A DNA stretch of 64,000 nt from Pinguiococcus pyrenoidosus (lineage: Eukaryota; Sar; Pinguiophyceae; Pinguiochrysidales; Pinguiochrysidaceae), in contig JAAMXY010000262.1 of assembly GCA_019677205.1 (NCBI GenBank), positions 1-64,000 on the forward strand, read 5' to 3'. Under the pieces are notes generated by a model. The model was given only the letters and a program-made list of their open reading frames with translations. It did no database searches and was not told where the DNA came from. Positions 1 through 10,846 of this stretch are shown here, one piece after another (positions within the stretch are counted from its first letter, which is position 1; the number at the start of each line of letters is the position of its first letter). The position numbers and the translations under genes are program-made.

Positions 1-2245
1 CCACGGCACAATCGAGATGGGTACATGGCAAACGATCCGCGCTGTAGACACGCTGTTCGTCTCTTGGTCAAAAGCTGTCAATCAAGTGCTTGGCTGTCGA
101 GTTGTGATATGGCTTGTATGGGAAATAGTAGGGCCACAACGTGGGAAGAACTGGATTGCAATGCTTCCAAGAACACATTGTGAAAGGTGTCGACCCGAAG
201 CTTTTGATCCTCGATGAATGGTAGCGTGACGAGGAAGCGGCGACAGCTGCGACAATCCAGTGAATCCAGCTCGCACCTCTGAGGGATGACGCAGTGTACT
301 TGGGCCGCATGAGCTTTCGTTGGCGTTGGATGTATTGAGGGGGAACTCGCGCGTTCTCACGCTGTTTCTGGTTTTGCTACGAAGGTCCACTGGAGCAGCG
401 GATCATTGACACGGAAGAGTTTCAGCGTCTGGACGAACTTCACCAGCTGGGAACAGCAAAGTTTGTGTACCGAGGTAGGCGTCTGACTCCGTCTTTTTTG
501 TCTCTTGTGGCGCAACACAGCGTGACGCGGAAGAGCGCAACCTCTGTGTTAGGCGCCAAGCACTCGAGATTTGAGCATTCCCTTGGCGTTGCACATCTTG
601 CGGAGAAGCTGGTGCTTTCGCTCCGCCGGCGACAAGGGCTTGCGAACATCACCGAGGAAGACGTGCTGTGCGTAAAGATCGCTGGGCTCTGCCACGACTT
701 GGGCCACGGGCCGTTCTCCCATCTCTTCGACGACGTGATTGTGCCCGAGTTCTTCCCGGGAAAGATCATTCCGGGCATGGTAAGCCGGTGGAAAGCCTGA
801 TCTCGTCTCGGTAGCACGTTCGTCAAAGTTGCTCAACGACGTAGAACGGCGGCGAGGACTGGAAGTGGAGCCATGAAAGTGCGTCGCTGAAGTTGTTCGA
901 CGCTCTGCTCGAGAACAACGGCATTCAGCTGAGCGACTATGGCCTCGACGACCAGGACCGGCAGTTCATCAAGGAGCTCATCTCGCCCCCGAAGGAGCCG
1001 CACCTGAGAACGGGGCGGAAGCTTCCGAACGGGAAGGTCGATTTTGACAAGGCCTTTCTGTACGACATTGTGAACAACACCCAGTCCGGCCTCGATGTCG
1101 ACAAGCTGGACTACTTTTCGAGAGACAGCCAGCGCGTCGGTGTCATCGTTTCGGACAGACACGAGTATCAGCGGCTGTTCCAGAACGCGCGCGTCTGCTA
1201 CGTCAAGAAAGGAGGCCGTGAGTACACTCAGATCTGCTTCCGGGACAAGCTGGTCAAGGACCTGCTGGACGTCTTCCGCACGCGCTTCGATCTCCACTAC
1301 AAGGTGTACCAGCACAAGACCGTCAAGGCGATTGAGTTCATGATCCGCGACGCCCTCGTCATCGCCGCAACGGATCGGAAGAGGACCATCTCCGTCAGCG
1401 GCAAGCCAAGCCCCGTGTGTCCGGACGGACGCTACGGAATTGCGGAAGCCGTCCACGAGATGACCGCGTACGCCAAGCTGAAGGACAGCATCCTTGATTT
1501 CATCGCCGCGTCCTCCGAGCCGGAGCTGGAGGAAGCGCGGATCCTGATCAAGAGGATCCGAACCAGAGACTTGTACCGCTGCTGCGGAGAGCTAGAGACC
1601 TTCCCGGAGGCACTCTTCGAAGAGGAAGACAACGAAGACCGGCTGCTTGACGAGATCATTCACTCCTACCACCGAGCCTATCCGGAAGCTGCAGCGCGGA
1701 CGAGTGGCGCAAAGCGGAAGCGTCCGGGCGGTGAGCAAGGCGCTAAGCGAGAGGACGGTACGAAGCGCCGAAAGTGTCGGGGGCGAGGTACAGAGGCACC
1801 TGCCAGTTTGCGGCTGACCGATTCATTCTGTGCGACGCAACAGATGATGCGAGCCTGCGGAAGCACGAGCTGATTCTCCACAAGAAGACCCTGCACTGGG
1901 GAAAGGGCGCGCAGAATCCCATATCCAAGATTCACATCTACACCAAGGATATGGTGCGTGAAGCGGAGAAGGTAGAAGAAAAGAGGTAAGCTACACGCTG
2001 CCGAGGCGGATGAATCAAGGCGCCCGCGAGGCTGAGAGCGGCTGCTTCTCACGCACAGATATGAGACACTGCTCCCGAAGGCTTTCCAGAAACGAAGCCT
2101 TCTGCTGTTCTGCAAGAGCAAGAAGATGGAAGCCGCAGCCAGACTCGCTTTCAGGGCCTGGAGCGTCCAGTTTCTGGGCGCGGAAGGCTCCGGTTCCGAT
2201 CCAACCAATTCGAGCGGCGAGTCCGAACAGGGCTTTCGCGAGTAG
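1..2245 (+). CDS. SAMHD1: SAMHD1-like HD-domain dNTP triphosphohydrolase, 5' end outside window
   Basis: By family this enzyme hydrolyses dNTPs to deoxynucleosides and triphosphate. Exons read as <1-20, 385-474, 553-779, 857-1730, about 1775-1985 and 2059-2245 (stop TAG 2243-2245). The first bases encode HGTIEM, which joins through a 364-nt intron to [16 protein letters not shown], as in the start of the SAMHD1 catalytic core. All metal ligands of the family are visible: His in RFEHS, HD in [11 protein letters not shown] and the distant Asp in DKLDYFSRD. The C-terminal lobe follows ([11 protein letters not shown] joined to [19 protein letters not shown]). The N-terminus lies outside the window, so a SAM domain cannot be assessed. 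The intron near 1731-1774 is short and its acceptor is the least certain. The gene converges on the RsmE-like gene. Family call is firm; substrate is inferred. Confidence 0.9.
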
Positions 2246-2413
2246 TCTAGGCAGCAACGCTGTCCATCGTAGAAGCTTGTAGAGCGCCGCCATGTCCGTT
2301 TCCGTGGCAATGAAAGAAGGCAGTCGAGCAAGCCCTGTGAAGCTGCAGAGCTGCATTTGAATGCTGCTTGGCATCGTCTGTCTTCGGTCTAATGATCAAA
2401 CGACTGCGCACGG

Positions 2414-3951
2414 CTACCCTAGAATCTCGTCATCACCTGGCACATGCCATGGATCGTCCTCAAGCTGTGGCTGCTGCTGTTGCTGCTGCTGGTGCGGGTG
2501 GTCACAGCTCTGTGGCTCACTGCTTTCCAAGCCTCGCAGCCAGTCATGCGCGAGCGCCAGGATCGACGTCACCGCGACGTCCGATCGGAGCACGCGCGGC
2601 CCCAGGTTCACCATTTCGAAGCCATACTTGGCGAGGAGATCCAGCTCAAAATCATCATCCCAGCCTCCTTCGGGTCCCACAGCGACCAGCAGGCGCAGCT
2701 TGCGCGGGTCCAAGTTTGCAGGAGGGTTCAGCTCGTGCAGCCGCAGCGACGGTAGCGATTCCAAGTCTTCACCGTTCGCCTTCGGAAAAGGCACTCGCAT
2801 CGGGTGGGCGCAGATCCTCAGCACGGTCTCCCGGGGGCAGGCCTTGTCCAGCTCATCCTCTAGCAGGAGCTTGAGTCGTCGATGCACGGTCACCCGGGGC
2901 AGCGCTGTGTCCACCGAGGCCTGCGTCTGCGGAAGAAAGGAGAACCGGGTCAGCGAGTCTTGTGCCACTTCCGCTGTTTCATCCCGCGGCGGCCAGTGCA
3001 GGAGCCCACCAGTCCATCCAAAAGCTCTCGCCGCAGCGCCTCGGGATCTCGCAGTAGATGCGCCCCGAAGTAGTCCTTCTCGACTTTCCCCGCGTTGGTC
3101 AGGAAGAGGTTGTTCACGCCCATCTGGCTGATCACCGGCAGCAGCCGCTGCAAGCGCAGCGGCCGTGGTAGCGCCAGCAGGAGGTCCACCTTGGGCCTCT
3201 CCGTCACCGGTCTCAAAATGGCGTCCGAAGTGCCCAGATCCACCAGCAAAGCGGCGCCCTTGGCGCCCGCCGCCTCCGCCTCTCTCACCTACAGCAAAGC
3301 CCATCTTCTTTACCATGGTCTCCTTCTCCCCAAGATCCGCCAAGGTCGCAGAAGCTCACCCATATCTCCTTCTGCTTCTTCTCCCCGGGACTGCGGCCGC
3401 CGCGGCGCTCTCCCCGCCGCGAGAGCACGTCGGGCAACTCGACGTGCAGCCACCTGAGCCGGGCGTTGTCCGTCATGCCGGCGTCCACGACGCCGACGCG
3501 AAGCCGCTCGCCGGACTTGGCCCCCAGCACCTGGGCGATGTGCTGCGTCCGCGGGTCCGTGATGGGCAGAAGCACCTGGTAGCGCCCGTCGTTGTTGCGA
3601 GACACCTCGTCCACTTCAAAAAGGATGCGATTCTGGAACAGAACGGGATGCCTGCGGAAGCCCCTGGCCGCAGAAAGCCCACTGCGCGACACGCGGGTCA
3701 CTGGGAGACTCCTGGCGGTCTGAGAAGGCCCAAGGTGAGAAAAACGAGCGAAATGCACCAGAGACGCGCGGGAAGAAACTCACCAACAGACAGTGCATCG
3801 CGAGCAAGCCCAGCGCGACGCGCCTGTGGGTGCACATGCTGCGCCAAACGCGCGGCTTTTGGTCTCTGTCGCCAAAGGAGACCTCCCACGTCGTACTGAG
3901 CGGCGAAATCCCGTCTCTTGTGGCGTTTTGCGCCTTTTCGGCGCTTTTCAT
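2414..3951 (-). CDS. RsmE-family rRNA (uracil-N3) methyltransferase, probably organellar
   Basis: Exons on the minus strand are 3951-3784, 3719-3360, 3288-3010 and 2926-2414, all joining in frame to give 439 residues. The C-terminal half shows the SPOUT-fold signatures of RsmE: GPEGGW and LGPRVLRSDVAVTSILA, which form the SAM-binding knot. The N-terminal part resembles the PUA-like RNA-binding domain (RILFEVDEVSRNN...QHIAQVLGAKSGERLRVGVVD). In bacteria RsmE makes m3U1498 of 16S rRNA. The Arg-rich N-terminus, especially from an internal Met at 3837 (MCTHRRVALGLL...), looks like a mitochondrial or plastid transit peptide, so organellar small-subunit rRNA is the likely substrate (inference). The start could be 3951 or 3837. 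A Gln-rich tract sits near the C-terminus. It is divergent from SPB1, another rRNA methyltransferase gene. Confidence 0.88.
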
Positions 3952-4283
3952 ACGCCGGATCGAAAGGACTGTTATAACAGTACAGACAGTTATGACAGTA
4001 GCGCCGGGGGAGACTAGTCATTGGTCATTGGGCACAGGAGCTGGGACAGATGGATTTTGGGGGTGGGACAGACAGACAAACTGAGACGTACGTAGACAGA
4101 CGGACAGCCGTTCGTTCCATTCAGTCAGGATCGATACTGAGAGCCTCGCTGTTCCGACTTTTTCAGCGACGCCGCAGCTTTTCGTGTCGCTCCCTTTCGT
4201 GTCGGCTTGGTCCGATCGGCCTCTGCGTGCCTCCCCCGCCTTCCCGAGGCCTCCAGGGACCCTCGAAATTGAATTGGGGCGCC
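3952..4283. promoter_or_regulatory. Shared divergent promoter region of RsmE-like gene and SPB1
   Basis: This 332-nt head-to-head spacer contains a perfect 14-bp palindrome at 3968-3981 (ACTGTTATAACAGT) followed closely by an imperfect copy around 3986-3999. Two ATTGG motifs (CCAAT on the other strand) lie at 4020-4031, then a GACA-rich stretch at about 4069-4110. Promoter function is inferred from position. The palindrome is read directly. Confidence 0.45.
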
Positions 4284-7271
4284 ATGGTGAAGCGCACCAA
4301 GTACCAAGACCGCGACAAGTACTATCGCCTGGCCAAGGAGAGGGGCTTCCGCGCCCGTTCTGCCTTCAAGCTGCTCCAGATCAACCGCAAGCATGAGTTT
4401 CTGTCCAAGGCGAAGGTCCTCGTGGACCTGTGCGCGGCCCCGGGCGGCTGGCTGCAAGTGGCAGCGCAGACCATGCCCTCCAAGAGCGTCATCGTGGGCG
4501 TGGACCTGCTGCCCATCCGCGCCATCCCGAAGGTGAAGACGCTGGTGTCGGACATCACGAGCGGGGAGTGCCGAGACATGCTTCGCAAGGAGCTGCACGG
4601 GTGGAAGGCGGACGTGGTGCTTTGCGACGGAGCGCCAAATGTGGGAGCCGCCTATGTGAAGGATGCCTACGTGCAGAATGAGTTGGTGCTGGCGGCGCTG
4701 AAGACCGCGACGGAGCACTTGGTGGGCGGGGGCACTTTCTGCACCAAGGTGTATCGGTCGCGGGACTACAACAAGCTGCTGTGGGTGCTGCAGCAGCTCT
4801 TCAAGGATGTGAAACCCATCAAGCCAAGCTCGTCGCGCCAAGCGTCCGCCGAGATCTTCCTGCTTTGCCTCGATTACCTGAACCCCAGCTCCATAGACCC
4901 GCGGATGCTCGACCCCGCCCATGTCTTCGCCGTGGTGGAGGGCGAGCAAGGCGGATCGTCGGGCGTGAATGTGTTCCATAAGGCCTTCGATGCGTCGCAC
5001 CGCAGACGGCAGGGCTATGCTGCCGATGCCAACGCGACTCTCACCCGGGTTGTCGCCGCGGCGGACTTCGTGGCTTCTACGGAGCCAATTCAGGTGCTCT
5101 CGGATGCCACCGAGATCCGCTTCACGGACAGCGAAGAAGACAAGGCCATCCTTGAGAGCGAGCTTACCACAGAGGAGATCAGAGAAGCTTGCTCGGACTT
5201 GAAGGTGCTCGGCAAAGGCGACTTCAAGGCCCTGCTGAAGTGGCGCTTGAAGCTGCGAGACGCCATGGAGGAGGAAAAGGCAAAGGGAGAGGAAGGCAAG
5301 GGCGAGACCAAAGACGAGGAGGAAGCGGAAACGGGAGAGGCCGCGAAGGAGAAGAGCGAAGACGACATTCAGAAGGAGATTCAGGACGTCTACGAGGACC
5401 TGAGTCGGAAACGCAAACGCGAGAAAAAGAAGAAGCACGAGAAGCTCGCGAAGGCGAGGGAGCGCGCGGCGCTGGGAATGGACAAGGTGGCCTTCGAGCT
5501 ACCGGAGCATGACTCCATGTTCAACATCGTCGCCGCCTCGCAGGGAGAGGCTTCGGGCAGGACAGGCCCAATCCGGCAGATGGACCCTCTGGAAGCAATG
5601 AACGCGTTTCAGGCCGTCCACGGCGGCGTCCTTCTGCTGGACGACGAAGAGAGGGTGCAGGAGCCCAAGCGGCAGAAGGTTGTGCTCGACAAGGAGGAGC
5701 GGCTGGACATGATGGAGGAGGCTCTCGAGGACGTGTACGATGGACAGCTCTCCAGGAAGGCTGCCAGGAAGAATGAAATCACAAAGGACGAAGCCGACGA
5801 GGCGCTGAAGAAGAGCCGAAAGCGAAGCAACGCGAAGAAAGTCGAGCTGGCCGGCCAGATCGCCCAGGAGGAAGCTATGCTCAACGACGGGGATACCTCC
5901 GAGTACGTCCGTCGCCTAGCCGGCGACGACGACGACGACGACGACGACGATGATGACGACAGCGGTGTTGACGACAACGATGACGATGACCACGATGATG
6001 ATGACGACGATGACGAGGACGAGGACGAAGACGATGCGGAGGAGGACGAGACTTATGGCGAGATGAAAGGCACGACCGAAGACGGGGCGGTTTCCAAGGG
6101 CTCGGACGAGAATGCGTTGCTCGAAGGAATCCCGTTGCACAAGTTGCAGTCGGCCTCCGTCTGGTTTGACAATCCCCTCTTCAAGCGCTTTCAGGCGAAC
6201 GTAGATGAGCTGGATGCCGAGGTGGGGCTGACAAGGCTGGTGAACACGAAAAGGCAGCAGGCTCAGGAGAGGTCGAAGAAGCGGAGTCGCGACGCCGAGG
6301 CATCGCGGGAGCATAAAAGCGAGCCTGACGGGGTATCCGAGGAGGTGCAGACGGTGATTGATAGGATGCCAAAGACCGACAAAGAGGTCCGAGCGGAAAG
6401 ACGACGCCGTCTGGCCGAGCGGAAGGAGCGGAGGCAGGCCAAGAAGCAGAAGCTCGATGACGTCGACGATGGCATCGAGATTGTGCCGAGCTCGCGGACT
6501 TCGCCGAAGCAGGACTTGCCTGTCTCGGCCGCTGGTGAGGCGATCGACGATCCCTCGCTGACGGCCGAGGAGAGGAGGAAGATCCTTGCCAAGCGCGCCC
6601 TCATCCGTCGCGGAATGGGCAAGATCGCTGCGGAAGATGAGGATGGACCGATCGAGATCGTGGCGCAGTCGAAGCTGGAAGTGAAGGACGAGAGGAAGTA
6701 TGACAGTGACCACGAGGACTACGACGATGACGACCACGCTCGGCATCTGGCCTTGGGCGCGATGATGCTTCGGAAAGGTCGCGCTCGGAAGCTCGTGGAC
6801 GCCTCGTACAATCGCTACGCCTGGAACGACCAGGTCGGCCTGCCAGACTGGTTTGTGGATGACGAGGAGAAGCACCATCGGCCACAGCTTCCCATCCCTC
6901 CCGCGCTGATGGAGCAGATGCGGCAGAAGTACATCAGCCTGGCTGCGAAGCCCATCAAGAAGGTTGCGGAGGCGCGCGACCGCAAGCGGCGCCGAGCCCA
7001 GCAGAAGTTGAAGACAGCCAGGGAGAAGGCGAACAAGATCATGGGCAACGAGGACCTCAGCGAGAGGGAGAAGCTCCGCGCTGTGCAGGCCACCATGGCC
7101 AAGGCGCAGAAGAAGGAAGGACGGGGAGGAAAGAAAGTTGCAGTCAGCCGGAAGTTCCAAGGGGGCAAGGGCCCCAGCGGGAAGAACCTCAAGAAGGTGG
7201 ACAAGCGGATGAAGACGGATATCCGCGGGATGAAGCGAGCGGAGAAGAAGAAGGGGAAACGCCGAAAGTAA
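4284..7271 (+). CDS. SPB1: SPB1/FTSJ3 pre-rRNA 2'-O-methyltransferase
   Basis: Single-exon gene of 995 residues. The start at 4284 (MVKRTKYQDRDKYYRLAKE) matches the conserved N-terminus of Spb1; the open frame extends upstream to 4050 without family support. The FtsJ/RrmJ methyltransferase domain occupies roughly residues 20-210, with the SAM motif VDLCAAPGGWLQV, the Asp of VLCDGAPNVG and TFCTKVYRSRDY. The central DUF3381-like region is rich in Glu/Lys. A long acidic run (about residues 548-590, mostly Asp) precedes the conserved Spb1 C-terminal domain (YNRYAWNDQVGLPDWFVDDE) and a Lys-rich end typical of nucleolar proteins. By family it methylates the large-subunit pre-rRNA A-loop and is needed for 60S assembly. 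It is convergent with TELO2. Confidence 0.95.
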   Translation: MVKRTKYQDRDKYYRLAKERGFRARSAFKLLQINRKHEFLSKAKVLVDLCAAPGGWLQVAAQTMPSKSVIVGVDLLPIRAIPKVKTLVSDITSGECRDMLRKELHGWKADVVLCDGAPNVGAAYVKDAYVQNELVLAALKTATEHLVGGGTFCTKVYRSRDYNKLLWVLQQLFKDVKPIKPSSSRQASAEIFLLCLDYLNPSSIDPRMLDPAHVFAVVEGEQGGSSGVNVFHKAFDASHRRRQGYAADANATLTRVVAAADFVASTEPIQVLSDATEIRFTDSEEDKAILESELTTEEIREACSDLKVLGKGDFKALLKWRLKLRDAMEEEKAKGEEGKGETKDEEEAETGEAAKEKSEDDIQKEIQDVYEDLSRKRKREKKKKHEKLAKARERAALGMDKVAFELPEHDSMFNIVAASQGEASGRTGPIRQMDPLEAMNAFQAVHGGVLLLDDEERVQEPKRQKVVLDKEERLDMMEEALEDVYDGQLSRKAARKNEITKDEADEALKKSRKRSNAKKVELAGQIAQEEAMLNDGDTSEYVRRLAGDDDDDDDDDDDDSGVDDNDDDDHDDDDDDDEDEDEDDAEEDETYGEMKGTTEDGAVSKGSDENALLEGIPLHKLQSASVWFDNPLFKRFQANVDELDAEVGLTRLVNTKRQQAQERSKKRSRDAEASREHKSEPDGVSEEVQTVIDRMPKTDKEVRAERRRRLAERKERRQAKKQKLDDVDDGIEIVPSSRTSPKQDLPVSAAGEAIDDPSLTAEERRKILAKRALIRRGMGKIAAEDEDGPIEIVAQSKLEVKDERKYDSDHEDYDDDDHARHLALGAMMLRKGRARKLVDASYNRYAWNDQVGLPDWFVDDEEKHHRPQLPIPPALMEQMRQKYISLAAKPIKKVAEARDRKRRRAQQKLKTAREKANKIMGNEDLSEREKLRAVQATMAKAQKKEGRGGKKVAVSRKFQGGKGPSGKNLKKVDKRMKTDIRGMKRAEKKKGKRRK
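5926..6046 (+). repeat. GAC/GAT-GAG coding repeat encoding poly-Asp tract in SPB1
   Basis: Near-uninterrupted Asp and Glu codons (GAC, GAT, GAG, GAA) encode the acidic run of SPB1. It remains in frame, so it is part of the protein. Length polymorphism would be expected. Confidence 0.85.
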
Positions 7272-7282
7272 TTGGCATGTCG

Positions 7283-7374
7283 CTGCCTGCTTGTTTTGCT
7301 TGCTTGCCTGCTTGTTTGCCTGCTTGTTTGCCTGCTTGTTTGCCTGCTTGTTTGCCTGCTTGCCTGCTTGTTTG
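7283..7374. repeat. TGCTTGTTTGCC-type tandem repeat in the SPB1/TELO2 convergent spacer
   Basis: About six copies of a 12-bp unit built from CCTGC and TTGTTTG fill most of the 112 bp between the two stop codons. Any 3' UTR or polyadenylation site of either gene must lie within it or overlap the opposite gene. Confidence 0.85.
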
Positions 7375-7383
7375 GTCCTAGCC

Positions 7384-10161
7384 CTACGCTGTGAGCATCA
7401 GCATCCAGGAGGTTTGCCGCAGGGCGGCCCCTGCGGCTTGCCGAACGTACTCATCATCGTCAGCTTTGGCGGCCTGCAAGAGCCACCCACCCACGCCCCG
7501 AAAGATCGCGATCCTGCCGGGCGAGATGAGCTCCAAGCTCTGCAGCTGCTGCAGACCCGTCATCGCGGCGAGGACAGTGGCGCGGCGCATCAACGTATGC
7601 TCCGAAAGCCGCCACGACCAGGCGACTTCCACCAGCTCTTGCGCGAGCTCTGGCGCGTCCGGCCCTGGTGCGCACGCCTCCACGATGGTTCCAAGCGTCA
7701 GCAGAATCTGCGACATCACCACTGGGCCGTCTGCGTGGTTCCACAACCGACTGCTGTCGGACAAGAAGCTGGTATCTGTCGACGAAAGCGACTTGAGCAC
7801 TAAACCTTTCAGGCAGTGAAAGAACACGGAAGCATGCATCATGAACTGATTGGTCCACAACTGTCCCGTGGGAGACTTCCCCTGAGCCTTTCGTCGCCGC
7901 GCGAGGGCTGCTTTGCCCCATATCCGTGTCCGTGTCTCGCGCATACCAACAACACTGGATTTGTCTTTGGCGGGCGCGCCTTCGAGGCTCTTGGCGTCCG
8001 GCGGCGCCTGCCCGTCCTTCTGGTCCTCAAGTGGTCTTGCGGCTAGCGCCAAAGCCGTCGAGCGCATCAGCTGCAAGACGTAGAGCCGCCCGCCCGTCCC
8101 TTGGCTGCCATTCACCACCTGCTGCGCCAAGATCGGTCCCGTGATTCCTGGAGCGCTTGACGCCGCCGCGAGCACGATACGCCGCTTGCAGGCCTCGAAA
8201 TCAGGAAGCGAGTATCGATTCTCCATGCAGAGCAGGTCCTTCAGAAGCTGAGGAAGCAGGTCCAGCAGGTCGGGTGGATTGCCGCGAAGCAAGGCCTCCG
8301 CGTGGTCGAGAACCGCCCGGTGAGCCTCGAACGCGTCGTCACTGTCCTGCTTCCGCATCATGACGATCAAGTCGCGGCAGTAGTAAGGCCTTGGAGCCCG
8401 CCCCAGGCTGTGGCTCTCCTCCGCTCCGTCCCCTGTCGCATCAGCAGCATCAGCGGCATAGTCATCAAGCTCCGCGCGCCGAGACACGCGGGGGATCGTT
8501 TCAGCGGTGTCTCGGTAGAAGTCGTCGTCGTCACTCCAGTCATCAGAGTCTGCTTCCGAAGGCGCATTCTGCATGACAGCATCCTGCTTTGCGCTGCAGT
8601 CATCGCGTAGCTCAGCTGTGAGCCCGGCACCGACCTCATTGAGATCCGCGGAGCCTTCCGGTGCTGGCTTGGCGCCCTCATCTTGGTCCAAGGCCTCTCG
8701 CTCAAAGGTGCACAAGTCGGCAGCCATCTCTCTATTGATCTCCGTGTCCAGCTCGTCAAAATGCAGTTCGCTTTCCCCAATGACATCCGCAAGACGCTGT
8801 GCGACTAGCATGGCGTGCAAGCGGGAGTCTCGGTCCGCCGCCTCCAGATGCTTGTTCACTCCGCGGATGATGTGCAACATGACGGACATGTTTCCCTGAC
8901 GTCTGCCGAGGTTCTCATCAAAATGCTTCCCCACCGTCTCCACTTCGTCCCGCGACAAGCGTTGCAGCGCAAAGAGGATCGTGCGGGTGAGCGATGCGTA
9001 CAGCTTCTTCGCCGTCGTCCATTTGTCGGCGACCCGATGGAGCAGCCGCATGAAGAAGAAGCAGCTCTCGCAGTCCCGGTCTTGTCGATGAAGATCCCAC
9101 AGCACAAACAGGAAGCGCTCCAAGGCTCTTCGCCGAGTCAAGAGCACCACCGACTCTACATTCGTGACGAACTCGGCGACCGCCTCGAGCCCCTCGGCGT
9201 TGAGCTGGGCAAACAGACTCAGCAGTGTGTCCAATGGAAGTCGGCTGTTCAGCATCGCGACGATGACACGACGGAGCTCTAGCCTGTCCAGCTTCGGTAT
9301 GAGCACCGCCAGCACGGCGACACAATCTTTCGCGCGAGAAGGCGGGTGCGCCGTACTGCTGGCAAGCAGATCCACCCGAGGCTGCAAGCAGAGCTTTTTC
9401 AGCACTCGCTGCGCCACGAAACCTCCTGTTTTGCCCAGACTCTCGACTTCTTCTTGCGCGTAGAGGCACCACGCTTGAGCCACAGCCCTCCAGAATGCAT
9501 CGTGGCCGGTCCAGACCGGCGTCCGTGCACCGAGAGCTCGTGAAATCCGCTTTGGCAACGCGTCCAGCGACTGGACGAAGGCCTCTGCCCAGATGTCTGT
9601 CCTCGGAGAGTCGCCCGCGTAGCTCTGCTGCAGCTGGAGCCTCTTCATGCGCTTATTTCTACTTTTCTCGGCGCCGATGTACGCCTTGCACAGCGCCTGC
9701 GGCGTCACCAAGGCCCCCAAACGGGTCGCCAAGGCCTCTGCAGGGGCCATTTCTCGGAAGCTGTGGCTTACAGAAAGAATCGTGAGCCACGTCGGTGCTA
9801 TGCTGGCCTCCAGCAAGCTGTTGAAGACCGCCAGGCCGCTTCGCATCGCCAAAGATGCCAAGTTCTGCCAGTTCTCGGCGCAAATGTCGAAGTCGTCGCA
9901 TGTCAGCTGATCCCAAAGTGGCGAGTTCTGGGCCAGCTCGTCAAGCAGCGTGGGCCTGATGGACTCTCCGCTGTGGGCAAGCTCGTGCTCGGCCTTCTTG
10001 AGCCGCGAGAGAAGGTCGCACTCCATTTCCATCGCTGTGGCGCTGTTCTTCTCTTCTTCTCCTCTTTGGGCTTTGGGCTTTGGAGGGGAGGATCGGCGGA
10101 ATTGGAGTACCGTTAAGGGTACTCCTATATATTCATGATACTGGCTGAAGTATCTATCCAT
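7384..10161 (-). CDS. TELO2: TELO2/Tel2, TTT-complex PIKK chaperone adaptor
   Basis: Single-exon gene, up to 925 residues from ATG 10161; an internal start at 10032 ([13 protein letters not shown]) is also plausible because the preceding 43 residues look like leader. The protein is alpha-helical throughout. The conserved Tel2 C-terminal region is recognisable: [14 protein letters not shown], then [43 protein letters not shown] and [16 protein letters not shown], matching the order of motifs in Tel2. An acidic linker (SDDWSDDDD) lies just before this region, as in animal and yeast proteins, where CK2 phosphorylates it. By family it acts with Tti1/Tti2 and HSP90 co-chaperones to stabilise ATM, ATR and mTOR kinases. 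A CK2 beta gene lies 13 kb away, but that is not evidence of linkage. Confidence 0.82.
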   Translation of the reverse strand: MDRYFSQYHEYIGVPLTVLQFRRSSPPKPKAQRGEEEKNSATAMEMECDLLSRLKKAEHELAHSGESIRPTLLDELAQNSPLWDQLTCDDFDICAENWQNLASLAMRSGLAVFNSLLEASIAPTWLTILSVSHSFREMAPAEALATRLGALVTPQALCKAYIGAEKSRNKRMKRLQLQQSYAGDSPRTDIWAEAFVQSLDALPKRISRALGARTPVWTGHDAFWRAVAQAWCLYAQEEVESLGKTGGFVAQRVLKKLCLQPRVDLLASSTAHPPSRAKDCVAVLAVLIPKLDRLELRRVIVAMLNSRLPLDTLLSLFAQLNAEGLEAVAEFVTNVESVVLLTRRRALERFLFVLWDLHRQDRDCESCFFFMRLLHRVADKWTTAKKLYASLTRTILFALQRLSRDEVETVGKHFDENLGRRQGNMSVMLHIIRGVNKHLEAADRDSRLHAMLVAQRLADVIGESELHFDELDTEINREMAADLCTFEREALDQDEGAKPAPEGSADLNEVGAGLTAELRDDCSAKQDAVMQNAPSEADSDDWSDDDDFYRDTAETIPRVSRRAELDDYAADAADATGDGAEESHSLGRAPRPYYCRDLIVMMRKQDSDDAFEAHRAVLDHAEALLRGNPPDLLDLLPQLLKDLLCMENRYSLPDFEACKRRIVLAAASSAPGITGPILAQQVVNGSQGTGGRLYVLQLMRSTALALAARPLEDQKDGQAPPDAKSLEGAPAKDKSSVVGMRETRTRIWGKAALARRRKAQGKSPTGQLWTNQFMMHASVFFHCLKGLVLKSLSSTDTSFLSDSSRLWNHADGPVVMSQILLTLGTIVEACAPGPDAPELAQELVEVAWSWRLSEHTLMRRATVLAAMTGLQQLQSLELISPGRIAIFRGVGGWLLQAAKADDDEYVRQAAGAALRQTSWMLMLTA

Positions 10162-10178
10162 TTAGCCATACATGGTAC

Positions 10179-10270
10179 ATCCATTTATCCATCCCTCCAT
10201 CCCTCCATCCATCCCTCCATCCATCCATCCCTCCCTCCATCCCTCCCTCCATCCATTCATCCATCCATCC
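10179..10270. repeat. CCATCCATCCCT microsatellite/minisatellite upstream of TELO2
   Basis: Dense repetition of CCATC and CCTCC units begins about 18 bp upstream of the TELO2 start at 10161. It may interrupt or define the TELO2 promoter. Confidence 0.85.
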
Positions 10271-10762
10271 TTAAAGCTCGGAGCTCGGAGCTCGGAGCTC
10301 GGAGCACGGATTTTTCCCACTGCTATTTGCTCCTTCCCACGTGCCATATGGAGCCAGAATCCAGCTAATTGGGTGAAATGCTTCGATTTGGTTCACGGGA
10401 GGGACGACGAATTCTTCCAAAAGCCCAAAGGGGGGATCTTCGAGGTGGACAGGCGACGGGGGTGATCGCTGCGTAGAACGGTGATGCTCATCATCGCTGA
10501 TCATCAGTTTCTCCTTGTCTAATCTAATCTGATCTAATCTGCTCTCTAGCGCCTACTCAACTTAAACTATTCGTTACCTTGCTTCCTGCGCGCCTTCAAT
10601 TTCTGCAACACGCTTCACTCCGTGTCCCTGCTTCTCTCTCTCTTTCTCTCTAGTTTGGCCATCTACATCAGCAATCTCTGTTGGTTCTGTTGCTTGTGTC
10701 CAAGACAAAAGCTTGCCACCGTTTGATGTTCGATGTGGCTTGGTCATTTTTTTTTGGGGGGG

Positions 10763-10778
10763 NNNNNNNNNNNNNNNN
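10763..10778. other. Assembly gap (16 N)
   Basis: Sixteen N follow a run of T and G. The true sequence and length are unknown. The gap lies outside all gene models given here. Confidence 0.99.
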
Positions 10779-10846
10779 ACATGCAGTCTACCCAAGTTGC
10801 TCCCAGATGCCTCCAGCGCAAACCGCGAAGAATCACCAAGCTTGCT

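Larger units (their letters stand above)
10162..10846. other. Spacer with simple repeats and an assembly gap
   Basis: This lies between the TELO2 start and the 3' end of the GH43-like gene. It holds a CCATCCCT-type repeat (about 10179-10270), a GGAGCTC heptamer repeat (about 10275-10307), a TCTAATC-rich stretch near 10515-10550, a poly-T/poly-G junction (10747-10762) and 16 N (10763-10778). I see no supported gene. Confidence 0.8.

Noticed and set aside
4125-7160. Minus-strand frames of 437 and 414 codons opposite SPB1
   Set aside because: Leu/Val-rich reverse complements of the Glu/Asp-rich SPB1 coding sequence, not membrane proteins.
10135-10290. Possible CRISPR-like array
   Set aside because: The repeats are contiguous 4-12 bp units without unique spacers; a simple satellite.
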